A stretch of 64,000 nt of DNA from Herbivorax alkaliphila (GTDB lineage: Bacteria > Bacillota > Clostridia > Acetivibrionales > Acetivibrionaceae), in assembly GCF_030848475.1 (NCBI RefSeq), contig NZ_JAVDDS010000012.1:17472-81471 (forward strand), given 5' to 3'. Below are positions 37,994 through 46,513 of the stretch, one piece after another (position 1 is the first letter of the stretch; each line of letters begins with the position of its first letter). The notes under the pieces were generated by a model. The model ran no database searches. It was not told the origin of the DNA and worked only from the letters and a program-made list of their open reading frames with translations. The translations under genes were made by a program, and so were the position numbers.

Positions 37994-38926
37994 ATGATGA
38001 AAAAAAATGTGATGTCAATAATAACAATAATTTTAATTCAATTTTTGCTGGTGTCGTGTATTCAAAGCCCAGAGGATAGTGATTCTACACACAGAGTAGA
38101 TGAAAGCTATTATGAGAACAAAGCAGTTGTAATTGATACAGTGGCAGATGTTTTTAAAGAGCCTGATTTATCATCTGAAAGATTAACTCAAGTGCTGTTT
38201 AATCAGAAGGTTACAATTCTTGAAGACAGTGAAGGGTGGGCAAAAGTTGAAGTGGTTGACGGTCATATTGGGTGGATTAGAGCAAAATATATAGATGAAA
38301 ACTGCAAAAGCATAATGGATCAGCTCTATGATGACAGGGTTGTAGTTACCGGAAAGACAAAAAGAGTGTTTACAAAGCCAGGAGAGGGAGCGACAATAAA
38401 GAACGTGGTAATGGGTACTGAACTTTATGTTTTGACCATAATGGGGAATTATTACAAAGTAGCTTTGCCATGGGATATGACTGGATGGGTTGAAAGAAAA
38501 GATACAATTGTGGTGCCTGTAAAAAAATCAATAAAAAAAACATCAGAAATAGATTTAGTTACTACTGTAAATAAATTTATTGGTACTTCGTATCTTTCAG
38601 GAGGTATAAGTGACTGGGAGGGTATAGATTCCACAGGTCTTGTATACATATGTACCAGAATAAACGGGATTGAAATTTTAAGAAAAAATCTTTTAGATTA
38701 TGATGCTGTTGAAGGTGAGAATATAGAAATTCAGAATATTAAACAAGGGGATTTAGTTTTTTTAAATAATGGCAGGGAATTTGAAAAAGTTTTTGAAATA
38801 GGTATTTTTATTGGAGAAGATCAATTTATATATGCTGACAAATCTGAAGGAGCTGTTGTCTCAGCCTCTACACAAAGCGAAAGGTTTCAAAACAGGTTGA
38901 TAGGTATAAAAAGGATATTTAATTAA
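37994..38926 (+). CDS. Lipoprotein with two SH3 domains and an NlpC/P60 domain lacking catalytic residues
   Basis: 310 residues. Signal peptide with lipobox LLVSC at about 18-22, SH3b domains at about 45-100 (VADVFKEPDLSSERLTQVLF) and 115-170 (RVFTKPGEGATIKNVVMGTE), then an NlpC/P60 fold. The family nucleophile motif D-C-S-G-L is GIDSTGLVYI here (Cys replaced by Ser), and the catalytic His position before G-I-F-I-G is Glu (FEIGIFIG). So it probably binds cell wall without cutting it. Overlaps the convergent glycosyltransferase end by eight bases. Confidence 0.82.
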   Translation: MMKKNVMSIITIILIQFLLVSCIQSPEDSDSTHRVDESYYENKAVVIDTVADVFKEPDLSSERLTQVLFNQKVTILEDSEGWAKVEVVDGHIGWIRAKYIDENCKSIMDQLYDDRVVVTGKTKRVFTKPGEGATIKNVVMGTELYVLTIMGNYYKVALPWDMTGWVERKDTIVVPVKKSIKKTSEIDLVTTVNKFIGTSYLSGGISDWEGIDSTGLVYICTRINGIEILRKNLLDYDAVEGENIEIQNIKQGDLVFLNNGREFEKVFEIGIFIGEDQFIYADKSEGAVVSASTQSERFQNRLIGIKRIFN

Positions 38927-40043
38927 TAGTGAATTTGTAAGCAAGGTCTTCCATCAACTTTAGTATGCTTTCACCTGAGTGAGGCATAGAGAGGTTTTTG
39001 GCCATTTTCTTCATGTGTTCAAATCTTAGCCAATTGTCTAATGTTTGGCATAAAATATTTTCAACATCATCATTTTTTGAAATTATTATTGCAGCACCTG
39101 AAGTTACAAGAAATTTTGCATTTCTCTCTTCCTGACCAGGTATGGGAGAAATTATGAACATAGGTAATTCTTTTATAAGTGCTTCTGATATAGTCATACC
39201 ACCAGGTTTGGTTACAACGACATCTGATGCATCCATCAGTTTGGAAATATTATCTGTATATCCATAAACTTTTATATTTTTATTAAAGGCATAAGAAATA
39301 TTTTCAAGTTTTTTCTTAAGTTTTTTATTTTTTCCGCACACAACTATTAATTGTACTTCTCTAAAGCTTTTTGCAAAGTTTATAAAGGTGCTTTCTAAAT
39401 CTCCATAACCTAAACTTCCACCCATAATAAGAAGAGTAAACTTGTCATCTAAGGACAATTCTGATTTTGCAACTGTCTTTTTCTTTTTATTTAAAAAAAT
39501 CTGTGAGACAGGTACACCGTATGAAAATATAGTTTCCCTTGGAATGCCACATCTTATCATATCCTGTTTTATATATTCATGTCCCACTATAAAGGCTTCA
39601 ATATTTTTGTGAAACCATAAAGGGTGATTTACATAATCTGTTAAAACTGCAATTGTGGGTGTAAAAATTTTATTTTCTTTTTTTAAATAAGAAACCATTT
39701 GCAGAGGAAAGGGATGGGTACAAACAATAACAGAGGGCTTGAATTCTTTAACCAGCTTTTCAATTTTATATGACAGCATAACACTTATAAAATGACTTAC
39801 CTTACTTAAGCCTTTTTTGTATTCAGATAAATTATACAATTTTCCATATAATTTAGGATTTAATTTAATTGTCTTTAGATACCCATCTACAATAAGTTTG
39901 TGAGCTAAAGGATTTACATACTTAAAAGTATCCACAACCATATTTTTAGAGTGGGGATATTTTTTTTCTATATATTCTTTTAAAGCATAGGCAGCTTTTA
40001 AATGTCCAGCTCCCATTGATATTGATAAAAACAAAACATCCAT
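38919..40043 (-). CDS. UgtP/MGDG-synthase-type glycosyltransferase
   Basis: 374 residues, GT28 family. N-terminal acceptor domain (LFLSISMGAGHLKAAYALKE), VICTHPFPLQMVSYLK, and the UDP-sugar binding part LLIMGGSLGYGD, TKPGGMTISEALIK, PGQEERNAKFLV. Relatives add glucose or galactose to diacylglycerol, forming glycolipids or the lipoteichoic acid anchor. Some polyprenol-sugar enzymes share the fold, so the substrate is inferred. Convergent with the lipoprotein gene. Confidence 0.85.
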   Translation of the reverse strand: MDVLFLSISMGAGHLKAAYALKEYIEKKYPHSKNMVVDTFKYVNPLAHKLIVDGYLKTIKLNPKLYGKLYNLSEYKKGLSKVSHFISVMLSYKIEKLVKEFKPSVIVCTHPFPLQMVSYLKKENKIFTPTIAVLTDYVNHPLWFHKNIEAFIVGHEYIKQDMIRCGIPRETIFSYGVPVSQIFLNKKKKTVAKSELSLDDKFTLLIMGGSLGYGDLESTFINFAKSFREVQLIVVCGKNKKLKKKLENISYAFNKNIKVYGYTDNISKLMDASDVVVTKPGGMTISEALIKELPMFIISPIPGQEERNAKFLVTSGAAIIISKNDDVENILCQTLDNWLRFEHMKKMAKNLSMPHSGESILKLMEDLAYKFTIN

Positions 40044-40189
40044 AAAATACCTCGATTAGTAAATAGATTTTATTTAAATACTATAGTTATTATTTGGCGA
40101 AAAAACCAATGTTATACCATAGGTTTTATTAAAATTACATTTTGGCTGTGAATATTTTTTGCAAAAAAACAAAAAATAACTTTGGAAAA

Positions 40190-40229
40190 ACTCCACCTTA
40201 TAGAAGGTGAAATCTTAGAATAAAATAAA
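40190..40229 (+). repeat. Triple-hairpin repeat, copy E (3' part only)
   Basis: Only ACTCCACCTTATAGAAGGTG and AATCTTAGAATAAAATAAAT remain, 25 bases before sleB. The hairpin lies in the sleB leader. Confidence 0.7.
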
Positions 40230-40253
40230 TATAATTTAGAAAGGAGAGATAAA

Positions 40254-40949
40254 TTGAAAAAAATTAAAGCACTGATTATTCTTATTATTATTTTTACCAT
40301 TGCAATACCATTGTACTTTGGAAGAGATAGTTTCATTACACCTATTGCTGACAGGCTAGAGGTTGGTATGGAAAGTCATAAGGTAGAGCAGGTTCAACAG
40401 AGATTAAAGAACTGGGGTTATTTTGAAGGAAAGGTAAATGGAGTTTATGATAAAAAAACAATGTTATCTGTACAGGACTTTCAAAAAACACATAACCTAG
40501 AAGAAACTGGAATAGCCGAAGGGGACACATTGACTGCAATGGGACTTACAACCATTGCAAAATGGGGAGAGGCATCTGCTCAAGCAGATGCAGTCAGAAA
40601 TGAACAACTTATGGCAAGGGCAATTAATGGAGAAGCAAGAGGAGAACCATATGAAGGTCAGGTTGCTGTTGGAGCAGTTATTTTAAACAGAGTAAGGGAC
40701 GCAAGTTTTCCAAATACAGTAGCAGGGGTTATTTATCAACCACTTGCTTTTACAGCAGTGGCAGATGGACAGATAAATGTTCCGATAGATCCAGACTCAA
40801 CTGTTATAAAGGCAGCAAGGGATGCACTTAATGGATGGGATCCTACAAATGGATGCTTATATTATTGGAATCCAGCAACTGCAACCAGTGATTGGATTTG
40901 GAGTAGAAGCGTTGTAAAGAAAATAGGCAAACATAATTTCGGAAATTAA
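40254..40949 (+). CDS. sleB: Spore cortex-lytic enzyme SleB
   Basis: 231 residues. Signal/anchor helix at about 5-22, a peptidoglycan-binding domain (VEQVQQRLKNWGYFEGKVNG, then YDKKTMLSVQDFQK), and a hydrolase_2 transglycosylase domain (ARAINGEARGEPYEGQVAVG, then AVILNRV) with the catalytic Glu in GEARGE. It degrades muramic-lactam cortex at germination. Starts with TTG, supported by AAAGGAGAG and the family N-terminus. ypeB follows. Confidence 0.95.
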   Translation: MKKIKALIILIIIFTIAIPLYFGRDSFITPIADRLEVGMESHKVEQVQQRLKNWGYFEGKVNGVYDKKTMLSVQDFQKTHNLEETGIAEGDTLTAMGLTTIAKWGEASAQADAVRNEQLMARAINGEARGEPYEGQVAVGAVILNRVRDASFPNTVAGVIYQPLAFTAVADGQINVPIDPDSTVIKAARDALNGWDPTNGCLYYWNPATATSDWIWSRSVVKKIGKHNFGN

Positions 40950-40966
40950 AAACAGGAGGTGTGAAT

Positions 40967-42358
40967 TTGAGTATTAGAGAAAAGCTAAAAGATTTTAAAA
41001 ACAGATTGTCAGACAGGAAAATGTACAGCATTACAATTATAGTAATAGCATTAGTAGCAGGGTGGGGGATGTATCAGTACAAACATGCGGCAGATTTACG
41101 TCAGGAGTTGGATAATCAATACAATCGAGCCTTTTATGAAATGGTTGGGTATGTAGACAATGTGCAGGTACTATTGATGAAATCTCTTATAACATCTACA
41201 CCAAGTGGAACTGCAACAACCATGCAGGAAGCTTGGAGACAGGCAAATATGGCTCAGACAAATTTAGGGCAGTTGCCTATTTCCCAGCATATTTTAGCAA
41301 ATACATCTAAGTTTTTGACTCAAGTTGGAGATTTAGCGTACTCGATAAATCACAAAAATATGCAGGGGGATAACTTAGATGATGAGCAGTATGATTTAAT
41401 TGAAGAGCTTCATGGATATGCAGTCTCTTTAGATCAAAGCTTAATTGATTTGCAAAATCAAATTTCAGCAGGCAGGATAGAATGGGGAGAGTTGGCTGAT
41501 AAAGGAACCCCCCTTTTCCAAAAGACTTCAGGAGAACTGCCAAATGAACAATTTGAAAATATAGACAAGACATTTATGGATTATCCTGCTCTTATTTATG
41601 ACGGGCCTTTTTCTGACCATCTGACAGAAATTGAACCAAAAGGGCTTACTGGAGATAAATTGGATCAAGAAGAGGCAAAAAAAAGAGTTATAAAATTTTT
41701 TGGAGAGGATAAAGTTGAAAGCGTTAATGAAATAGGGGCAAATGACAATACAAAAATTAAGACATATAGCTATAATGTTGTATTTAAAAATGCTCCAGAT
41801 GACCAAACTGCATCTATAGATGTTACTCAAAAGGGCGGACATGTATTGTGGATGCTTCATAATAGACCAACAGGCAATGAGACTATAGATATAGATGAAG
41901 CAAAAGCCCTAGGTAGGAAGTTTCTCCAAGATAGAGGATATGAGGGAATGGTAGATACCTATTATTTAAAAGAAGATAGCACGGCTACTATAAATTATGC
42001 TTATGAGCAGGAGGGTGTAACTATATATCCAGACCTTATCAAAGTTAAAATAGCATTAGATAATGGTGAAGTTGTAGGGTTTGAAGGTGAAGGATATATT
42101 TATGCACATACTGAAAGAGACATACCAGAACCTAAAATATCTTTAGAAGAAGCAAGAGAGATGATTACTGAAAGAATGGATATAGTTAGTTCAGGGCTTG
42201 CAATAATACCTACAGATTATAAAACAGAGTTGTTTACCTATGAGTTTAAGGGAAAATTAAATGACAGGGATTTTCTTGTCTATATTAATGCTGAGACAGG
42301 CCAAGAAGAGAGAGTTTTAATGATAATTGATACTCCAAATGGAATACTGACTATGTAG
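40967..42358 (+). CDS. ypeB: Germination protein YpeB
   Basis: 463 residues. N-terminal membrane helix at about 18-38, a helical middle part, and two PepSY/YpeB domains at the C-terminus (ITERMDIVSSGLAIIPTDYK; LVYINAETGQEERVL). YpeB is needed to keep SleB stable in the dormant spore. TTG 40967 lies seven bases after AGGAGG; an in-frame GTG at 40961 is only one base from it and so unlikely. 17 bases after sleB. Confidence 0.94.
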   Translation: MSIREKLKDFKNRLSDRKMYSITIIVIALVAGWGMYQYKHAADLRQELDNQYNRAFYEMVGYVDNVQVLLMKSLITSTPSGTATTMQEAWRQANMAQTNLGQLPISQHILANTSKFLTQVGDLAYSINHKNMQGDNLDDEQYDLIEELHGYAVSLDQSLIDLQNQISAGRIEWGELADKGTPLFQKTSGELPNEQFENIDKTFMDYPALIYDGPFSDHLTEIEPKGLTGDKLDQEEAKKRVIKFFGEDKVESVNEIGANDNTKIKTYSYNVVFKNAPDDQTASIDVTQKGGHVLWMLHNRPTGNETIDIDEAKALGRKFLQDRGYEGMVDTYYLKEDSTATINYAYEQEGVTIYPDLIKVKIALDNGEVVGFEGEGYIYAHTERDIPEPKISLEEAREMITERMDIVSSGLAIIPTDYKTELFTYEFKGKLNDRDFLVYINAETGQEERVLMIIDTPNGILTM

Positions 42359-42459
42359 GTTAAAAAGTTATAAATTAGTAAGCAACTAATAGTATATATA
42401 GTGAATTTTAAAAAAATTTTAATATTTTTCTTAACTAAAATAACATATACCCTACATTC

Positions 42460-42501
42460 AAGGACTTAAAGATGATATAATATTATCATCTTTAAGTCCT
42501 T
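42460..42501 (+). terminator. Hairpin after ypeB
   Basis: AAGGACTTAAAGATGATA and TATCATCTTTAAGTCCTT, 18 perfect pairs around a six-base loop. The T run is poor, so it may work as a stable RNA end as much as a terminator. Confidence 0.7.
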
Positions 42502-42525
42502 AAAAACAATTTAATTTTAAAAAAG

Positions 42526-42581
42526 GGGTGCATATATTAAAGTTTCTGCCATGTTTTAATTTGCTTAAATAACATTCACCC
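42526..42581 (+). repeat. MITE-like repeat, short deletion derivative
   Basis: GGGTGCATATATTAA at the left and CTTAAATAACATTCACCC at the right are the ends of the 200-bp element without its body, as at 3777-3822. It lies between ypeB and the CPBP gene. Confidence 0.5.
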
Positions 42582-42630
42582 TTAAAAAAGAAGGGGCTTT
42601 AAAAATTAAAAAGAATTGTGAGGGATAGAT

Positions 42631-43668
42631 ATGGAAAAAAGAGATGTTGCAGGCAATTCTGAAATTAAAGGTTTTAAAAATCCCAGTCTTATGCAGGTAG
42701 GTATAATATATTCCCTTTGTGTGTTGCTATACTTTTTTATAGGAAGCATGCTTATGGAAAGAGATTTTAATAAAGGTGCCATAATTAATCAATTTGTATT
42801 AATATTTCTTCCACCTGTCTTATTTCTAGTTTTATTTAAGTTTGATTTAAAAAAAGTTTTAAGGTTAAACAAAATAAGGCCTGTAACACTTGTTATAATA
42901 TTTTTCCTTACAGTATTTTCAATTCCTTTAGTTGCTATAATTAATTTGCTAAATCACTTTTTGGTTAAAGCACTTTTTGGAAGAGCTGAAGTTATGCAAC
43001 CACCAATATCAACTGATTTTCCAGGGGTTTTAGTAAGTTTTTTTGTTATAGGAATTGTAGCAGGAATTTGTGAAGAAGTGCTTTTTAGAGGAGTTATTCA
43101 AAGAGGTTTTGAAAAATATGGAGTTAAAAAAGCAATTATAATTACAGCATTACTTTTTGGACTAATGCATCTTAATTTTCAAAGTCTTTTTGGAACATTT
43201 CTTTTAGGCGTACTAATTGGATTTATAGTTTACAGAACAAATTCTCTTTATGGAGGTATATTTGCTCACTTTGCAAACAACTCCATAGCAGTTGCTTTAA
43301 GCTTATATGCACTAAGAGCAGAAGAGTTTTTAGGAGATATTGAAGTAGAGGGAGATATATTTTCACAATTTGAAAATCTACCTTCAGAAATGTTTGCAGC
43401 TACGGTAATTGGTTTAATAGCAGGATATTCTTTAATTTTTATATTTTTTGGAGTGATTTTTGGGTTTTTAATGTATTTATTTATTAGAAACACATCAAAA
43501 ACAAAAGTTGATAATTTAGAAAAAAAAGAGCCTGTTAAATTAAAAGCTGTTTTGGCGTTTGTACCTGGACTTTTAGTGATTGCATTTGTATATGTTATAC
43601 AGGGGCTTTTGATGGGTGAGTTTGTAGAGCCTGAAATCATTCAAAACATATATGAATATATGTTTTAA
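42631..43668 (+). CDS. CPBP-family intramembrane protease
   Basis: 345 residues with about eight membrane helices. Conserved motifs: CEEVLFRGVIQRGF (E-E-x3-R), FGLMHLNFQS and GGIFAHFANNS (H-x3-N). Relatives are Rce1-like glutamic proteases and immunity or processing proteases. GGGATAG ribosome region before the ATG. Monocistronic here; substrate unknown. Confidence 0.88.
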   Translation: MEKRDVAGNSEIKGFKNPSLMQVGIIYSLCVLLYFFIGSMLMERDFNKGAIINQFVLIFLPPVLFLVLFKFDLKKVLRLNKIRPVTLVIIFFLTVFSIPLVAIINLLNHFLVKALFGRAEVMQPPISTDFPGVLVSFFVIGIVAGICEEVLFRGVIQRGFEKYGVKKAIIITALLFGLMHLNFQSLFGTFLLGVLIGFIVYRTNSLYGGIFAHFANNSIAVALSLYALRAEEFLGDIEVEGDIFSQFENLPSEMFAATVIGLIAGYSLIFIFFGVIFGFLMYLFIRNTSKTKVDNLEKKEPVKLKAVLAFVPGLLVIAFVYVIQGLLMGEFVEPEIIQNIYEYMF

Positions 43669-43689
43669 TAGTAAATTTTATAAGTGAGT

Positions 43690-44730
43690 TTACCTTTTAG
43701 AGTTGTCTTCATTAAATTTTTTTAACATGCGTATGTCCCGACCTGCGAATTTAAATAAATCAAAGCCGCCGATTATTCTTGAGACAACTCTTTCGCCATA
43801 ATAATCGTTAAGTTTATTGATTCCAATATTTGTAGAAATAATGGTTTTACAGGGTCTGATAATATTGTTTTCTTGGCGTATGTTTATGATGTTTAAAAGT
43901 TCTGCATATCTTGCAGCTGTCTGAGATTCTGTACCAAGGTCATCTATTATAAGAAGTTCTACATTATAAATATTGTTGTATACTGTATCATCTAAAATCT
44001 CTCCTCTTTGAAATTTTAAATTATGCTGGTTTATAATGCTGAAAAGAGAAGGAGAAGATTGGTATAAAACAGTTCTGCCTCTTTCTAAAAGCTCTTTTGC
44101 AATGCAATTTATCATAAAGGTTTTCCCAACCCCAGTTGGTCCACTGAAAAAAAGATTTTTTTCCTCTGGACTGCCTATGTTATCAATAAAAGAAAAAGCC
44201 CGGGTTTTAATTTTCAGTATGTTTTCCCTAGGTGATATTTTGATTCCAAATTTAGACATATCAACAACATCAGGATAATAATCCTGATTAAAGCAAGAAA
44301 AATTTTCTCTGTCTAAAAGTTTTAAGTTTGACTGACTAAATAGATTGTTAATATATTGTTGCTTAAAACAAAAACATTTTTTAGTACCATTTGAAGTAAT
44401 AGTAAAACCAGTGTCTTTACATTTATCACAGTAAAAATTTCGCTCTAAATAATCAGGGTCATTGAAATGTTTTTCAAGAAGCAGTTTTTTTTCTCTTTTA
44501 AGATCAGAAATCTTTTTTAACAACTGATCTAAAGCTTTATCAGAGGATACAGATTTTAAAAGTATCATTTTATTATACTTAATACCATTTATTTGTATTT
44601 GCCTGTCTATTTCTTCAATAAGAGGAACTTTAGAATAAACTAAAGCTCTCTTTTTTGAAATTAACTTATATGTTTCTTTTTGTCTGTTTTCATATTCTGA
44701 TTTAATTATGTTGTATATATTTTTGTTCAT
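43690..44730 (-). CDS. dnaI: Helicase loader, DnaC/DnaI-type AAA+ ATPase
   Basis: 346 residues. Zinc-binding N-terminal part CDKCKDTGF with CFCFKQQ, then an AAA+ domain: Walker A GPTGVGKTF, Walker B LLIIDDLGTES, sensor TIISTNIG, arginine finger region GERVVSRIIGGF. Loads the replicative helicase. Co-directional with and 15 bases after the dnaD-type gene; the pair is common in Clostridia, where it replaces the Bacillus dnaB-dnaI pair. No replicative helicase is in the window. Confidence 0.9.
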   Translation of the reverse strand: MNKNIYNIIKSEYENRQKETYKLISKKRALVYSKVPLIEEIDRQIQINGIKYNKMILLKSVSSDKALDQLLKKISDLKREKKLLLEKHFNDPDYLERNFYCDKCKDTGFTITSNGTKKCFCFKQQYINNLFSQSNLKLLDRENFSCFNQDYYPDVVDMSKFGIKISPRENILKIKTRAFSFIDNIGSPEEKNLFFSGPTGVGKTFMINCIAKELLERGRTVLYQSSPSLFSIINQHNLKFQRGEILDDTVYNNIYNVELLIIDDLGTESQTAARYAELLNIINIRQENNIIRPCKTIISTNIGINKLNDYYGERVVSRIIGGFDLFKFAGRDIRMLKKFNEDNSKR

Positions 44731-44745
44731 ATTACCTCCAGAATT

Positions 44746-45717
44746 TTAAGCATTTTCATAAAGGCTTTCAAGATAGCCTTCATCGTATTGACGTTGATCA
44801 AAATTCTCTTTTTGAGGTATAGAAGTTGATGGCTTTGTATTTTTAGGCGATGCTTTTTTTCGATTAGCATCATACACAAGTATTTCTTCTTTGGTCTTTA
44901 GGCCATTTTTATACCAATCTGTAATAATACTGTTTATGTAATTAAAGTTTGGGTTGGTTTTTGAAGTAGTTTTTTTAAGTGCAATTTCTATAATTTCAAA
45001 AGTATACCTATAATCCATTACCCATTTTTCTAGATACTTTTCTTCGTATTCTGTAAGATTGCGATTTAATTTAAGTTTTTTGACAATTGACTTTCGTACA
45101 TCTTTGAACTTTTTGTATTCAATAGAATAATTATCTAAGTCAAAAGAATTTTTTATATTTCTGCTTTTCCAATTTTCTGCAACCTTTTCTATGTATGATT
45201 TTGCTAGGCCATTATGATCAAAACAATATTGAAAAAGTGCCAGCATAACATCTTCATCAAACTTAAATCTGTCAAACCAGGAGTCTATATCAGTGTACCA
45301 TGAAGGCGACATAACACCTTGGAAAAATGTATTGTTTATTGTGTAGATAATTTCGTTACGCTTTTTATTTCTCTCAGTGTTTTTAACAGCCTCTTCGGGA
45401 GAGGACGTTGTTTTTAAACGGTACAATTTTTTAATTTCTTTTTCTTTTAAATCATAAAGGTGCAGACCGTTTTCTTTCCATACCAAAACCCCCATGTTAT
45501 CAAGAGATATTAAGGATTTTTTGACGTCTGATACATCCATATTAAGATTTTTAGCAAATTCTTCAGTAGAAGCTTTTTTATTGTGTTTACTTAAAAACAG
45601 ACAATATAAATATACCTTTATACAATCTGAATTCATTAAAGGCATATATTCAGTAATAAAAATATCCGGAACTAATGTGTCCGAATATAAAATTGACTTA
45701 TAAGAATCAAACAACAT
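44746..45717 (-). CDS. DnaD-domain primosome protein
   Basis: 323 residues. N-terminal winged-helix part (TEEFAKNLNMDVSDVKKSLI) and two DnaB_2/DnaD C-terminal modules (DRFKFDEDVMLALFQYCFDH, then FEIIEIALKKTTSKTNPNFN and YINSIITDWYKNGLKTKEEI, the Y-x-x-x-I-x-x-W motif). Such proteins remodel DNA at oriC or at restart forks. The helicase loader follows in the same unit. An AAGGGATGAG sequence precedes the ATG. Confidence 0.88.
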   Translation of the reverse strand: MLFDSYKSILYSDTLVPDIFITEYMPLMNSDCIKVYLYCLFLSKHNKKASTEEFAKNLNMDVSDVKKSLISLDNMGVLVWKENGLHLYDLKEKEIKKLYRLKTTSSPEEAVKNTERNKKRNEIIYTINNTFFQGVMSPSWYTDIDSWFDRFKFDEDVMLALFQYCFDHNGLAKSYIEKVAENWKSRNIKNSFDLDNYSIEYKKFKDVRKSIVKKLKLNRNLTEYEEKYLEKWVMDYRYTFEIIEIALKKTTSKTNPNFNYINSIITDWYKNGLKTKEEILVYDANRKKASPKNTKPSTSIPQKENFDQRQYDEGYLESLYENA

Positions 45718-45880
45718 TTAAACTCATCCCTTCTTTATTTTTGGGAAAATATTCTTGTGTAGTGCATAAACATTATATCACATAAATTTGGTATGTTACA
45801 GGAATAATAAAACTTATATAATGTATTCTTAGGAAAAAACCTATGAATTAAACCTCTTTTTTTGAGATATCTTAAATAAG

Positions 45881-46005
45881 CTAAAGAATGACTTAGAAAT
45901 AACTTTGCATTCTCAAGGAGAAAATTCAAAGGAGTATTTATAGAAGCTAAACTGCGTAACTTTAGTTTTTAAAATATTGTTCTTTACTTTAATGTATAGA
46001 TGAAG
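45881..46005. repeat. Two repeat fragments side by side
   Basis: 45881-45925 matches the short repeat at 15384-15425 (CTAAAGAATG, CTTAGAAATAAC, ATTCTCAAGGA). 45931-46005 is, in reverse, the left third of the 200-bp MITE-like element (CTAAACTGCGTAACTTTAG shared with 32244-32264). No gene. Confidence 0.6.
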
Positions 46006-46130
46006 AAAAAAATGTAGTTGATTTTTTTGAGGTTTTATATTACTATAATATATGTTGAGTAATTGTTATTGACATCTTCTCATAGTTAATTGAGGGAGGT
46101 GATAACAAAAACAAAAAGAATAAAAAATAT

Positions 46131-46207
46131 GTGCCCATAGCTCAATTGGATAGAGTGCTTGACTACGGATCAAGAGGTTGAGGGTTCGACTCCTTCTGGG
46201 CACGCCA
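46131..46207 (+). tRNA. tRNA-Arg (anticodon ACG)
   Basis: 77 nt with CCA encoded. Acceptor arms GTGCCCA/TGGGCAC, D-arm GCTCAATTGGATAGAGT, anticodon arm CTTGACTACGGATCAAG with ACG (A34 to be read as inosine), T-arm GAGGGTTCGACTCCTTC. Confidence 0.97.
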
Positions 46208-46210
46208 ACC

Positions 46211-46243
46211 TAAAGCTTGAAATATGAATTGTTTCAAGCTTTA
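46211..46243 (+). terminator. Terminator of tRNA-Arg
   Basis: AAAGCTTGAAA and TTTCAAGCTTT arms with a nine-base loop, then AAATTTTC. Confidence 0.75.
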
Positions 46244-46513
46244 AATTTTCTAGGAGGTGGTAAAACACATAGAAAATTATAATTTTGGAATAAATATTTT
46301 TAATAGAGTAGAAGGAATTTAAAAATCTGTATAGAATATAATATCAGTAGTCCTATAATAAAGGTATTTTTACTAAATATTTAGAGTATTAAATTCCTTT
46401 GAATCTACTAAAGTAAAAATATTGCATATTATAGGTAAAAATAATCCGTTGCATATTTGCATGGAAGTGCTTATAATTATGTAGTAAAAAACACAGACAG
46501 GGGGAATGCAAAA

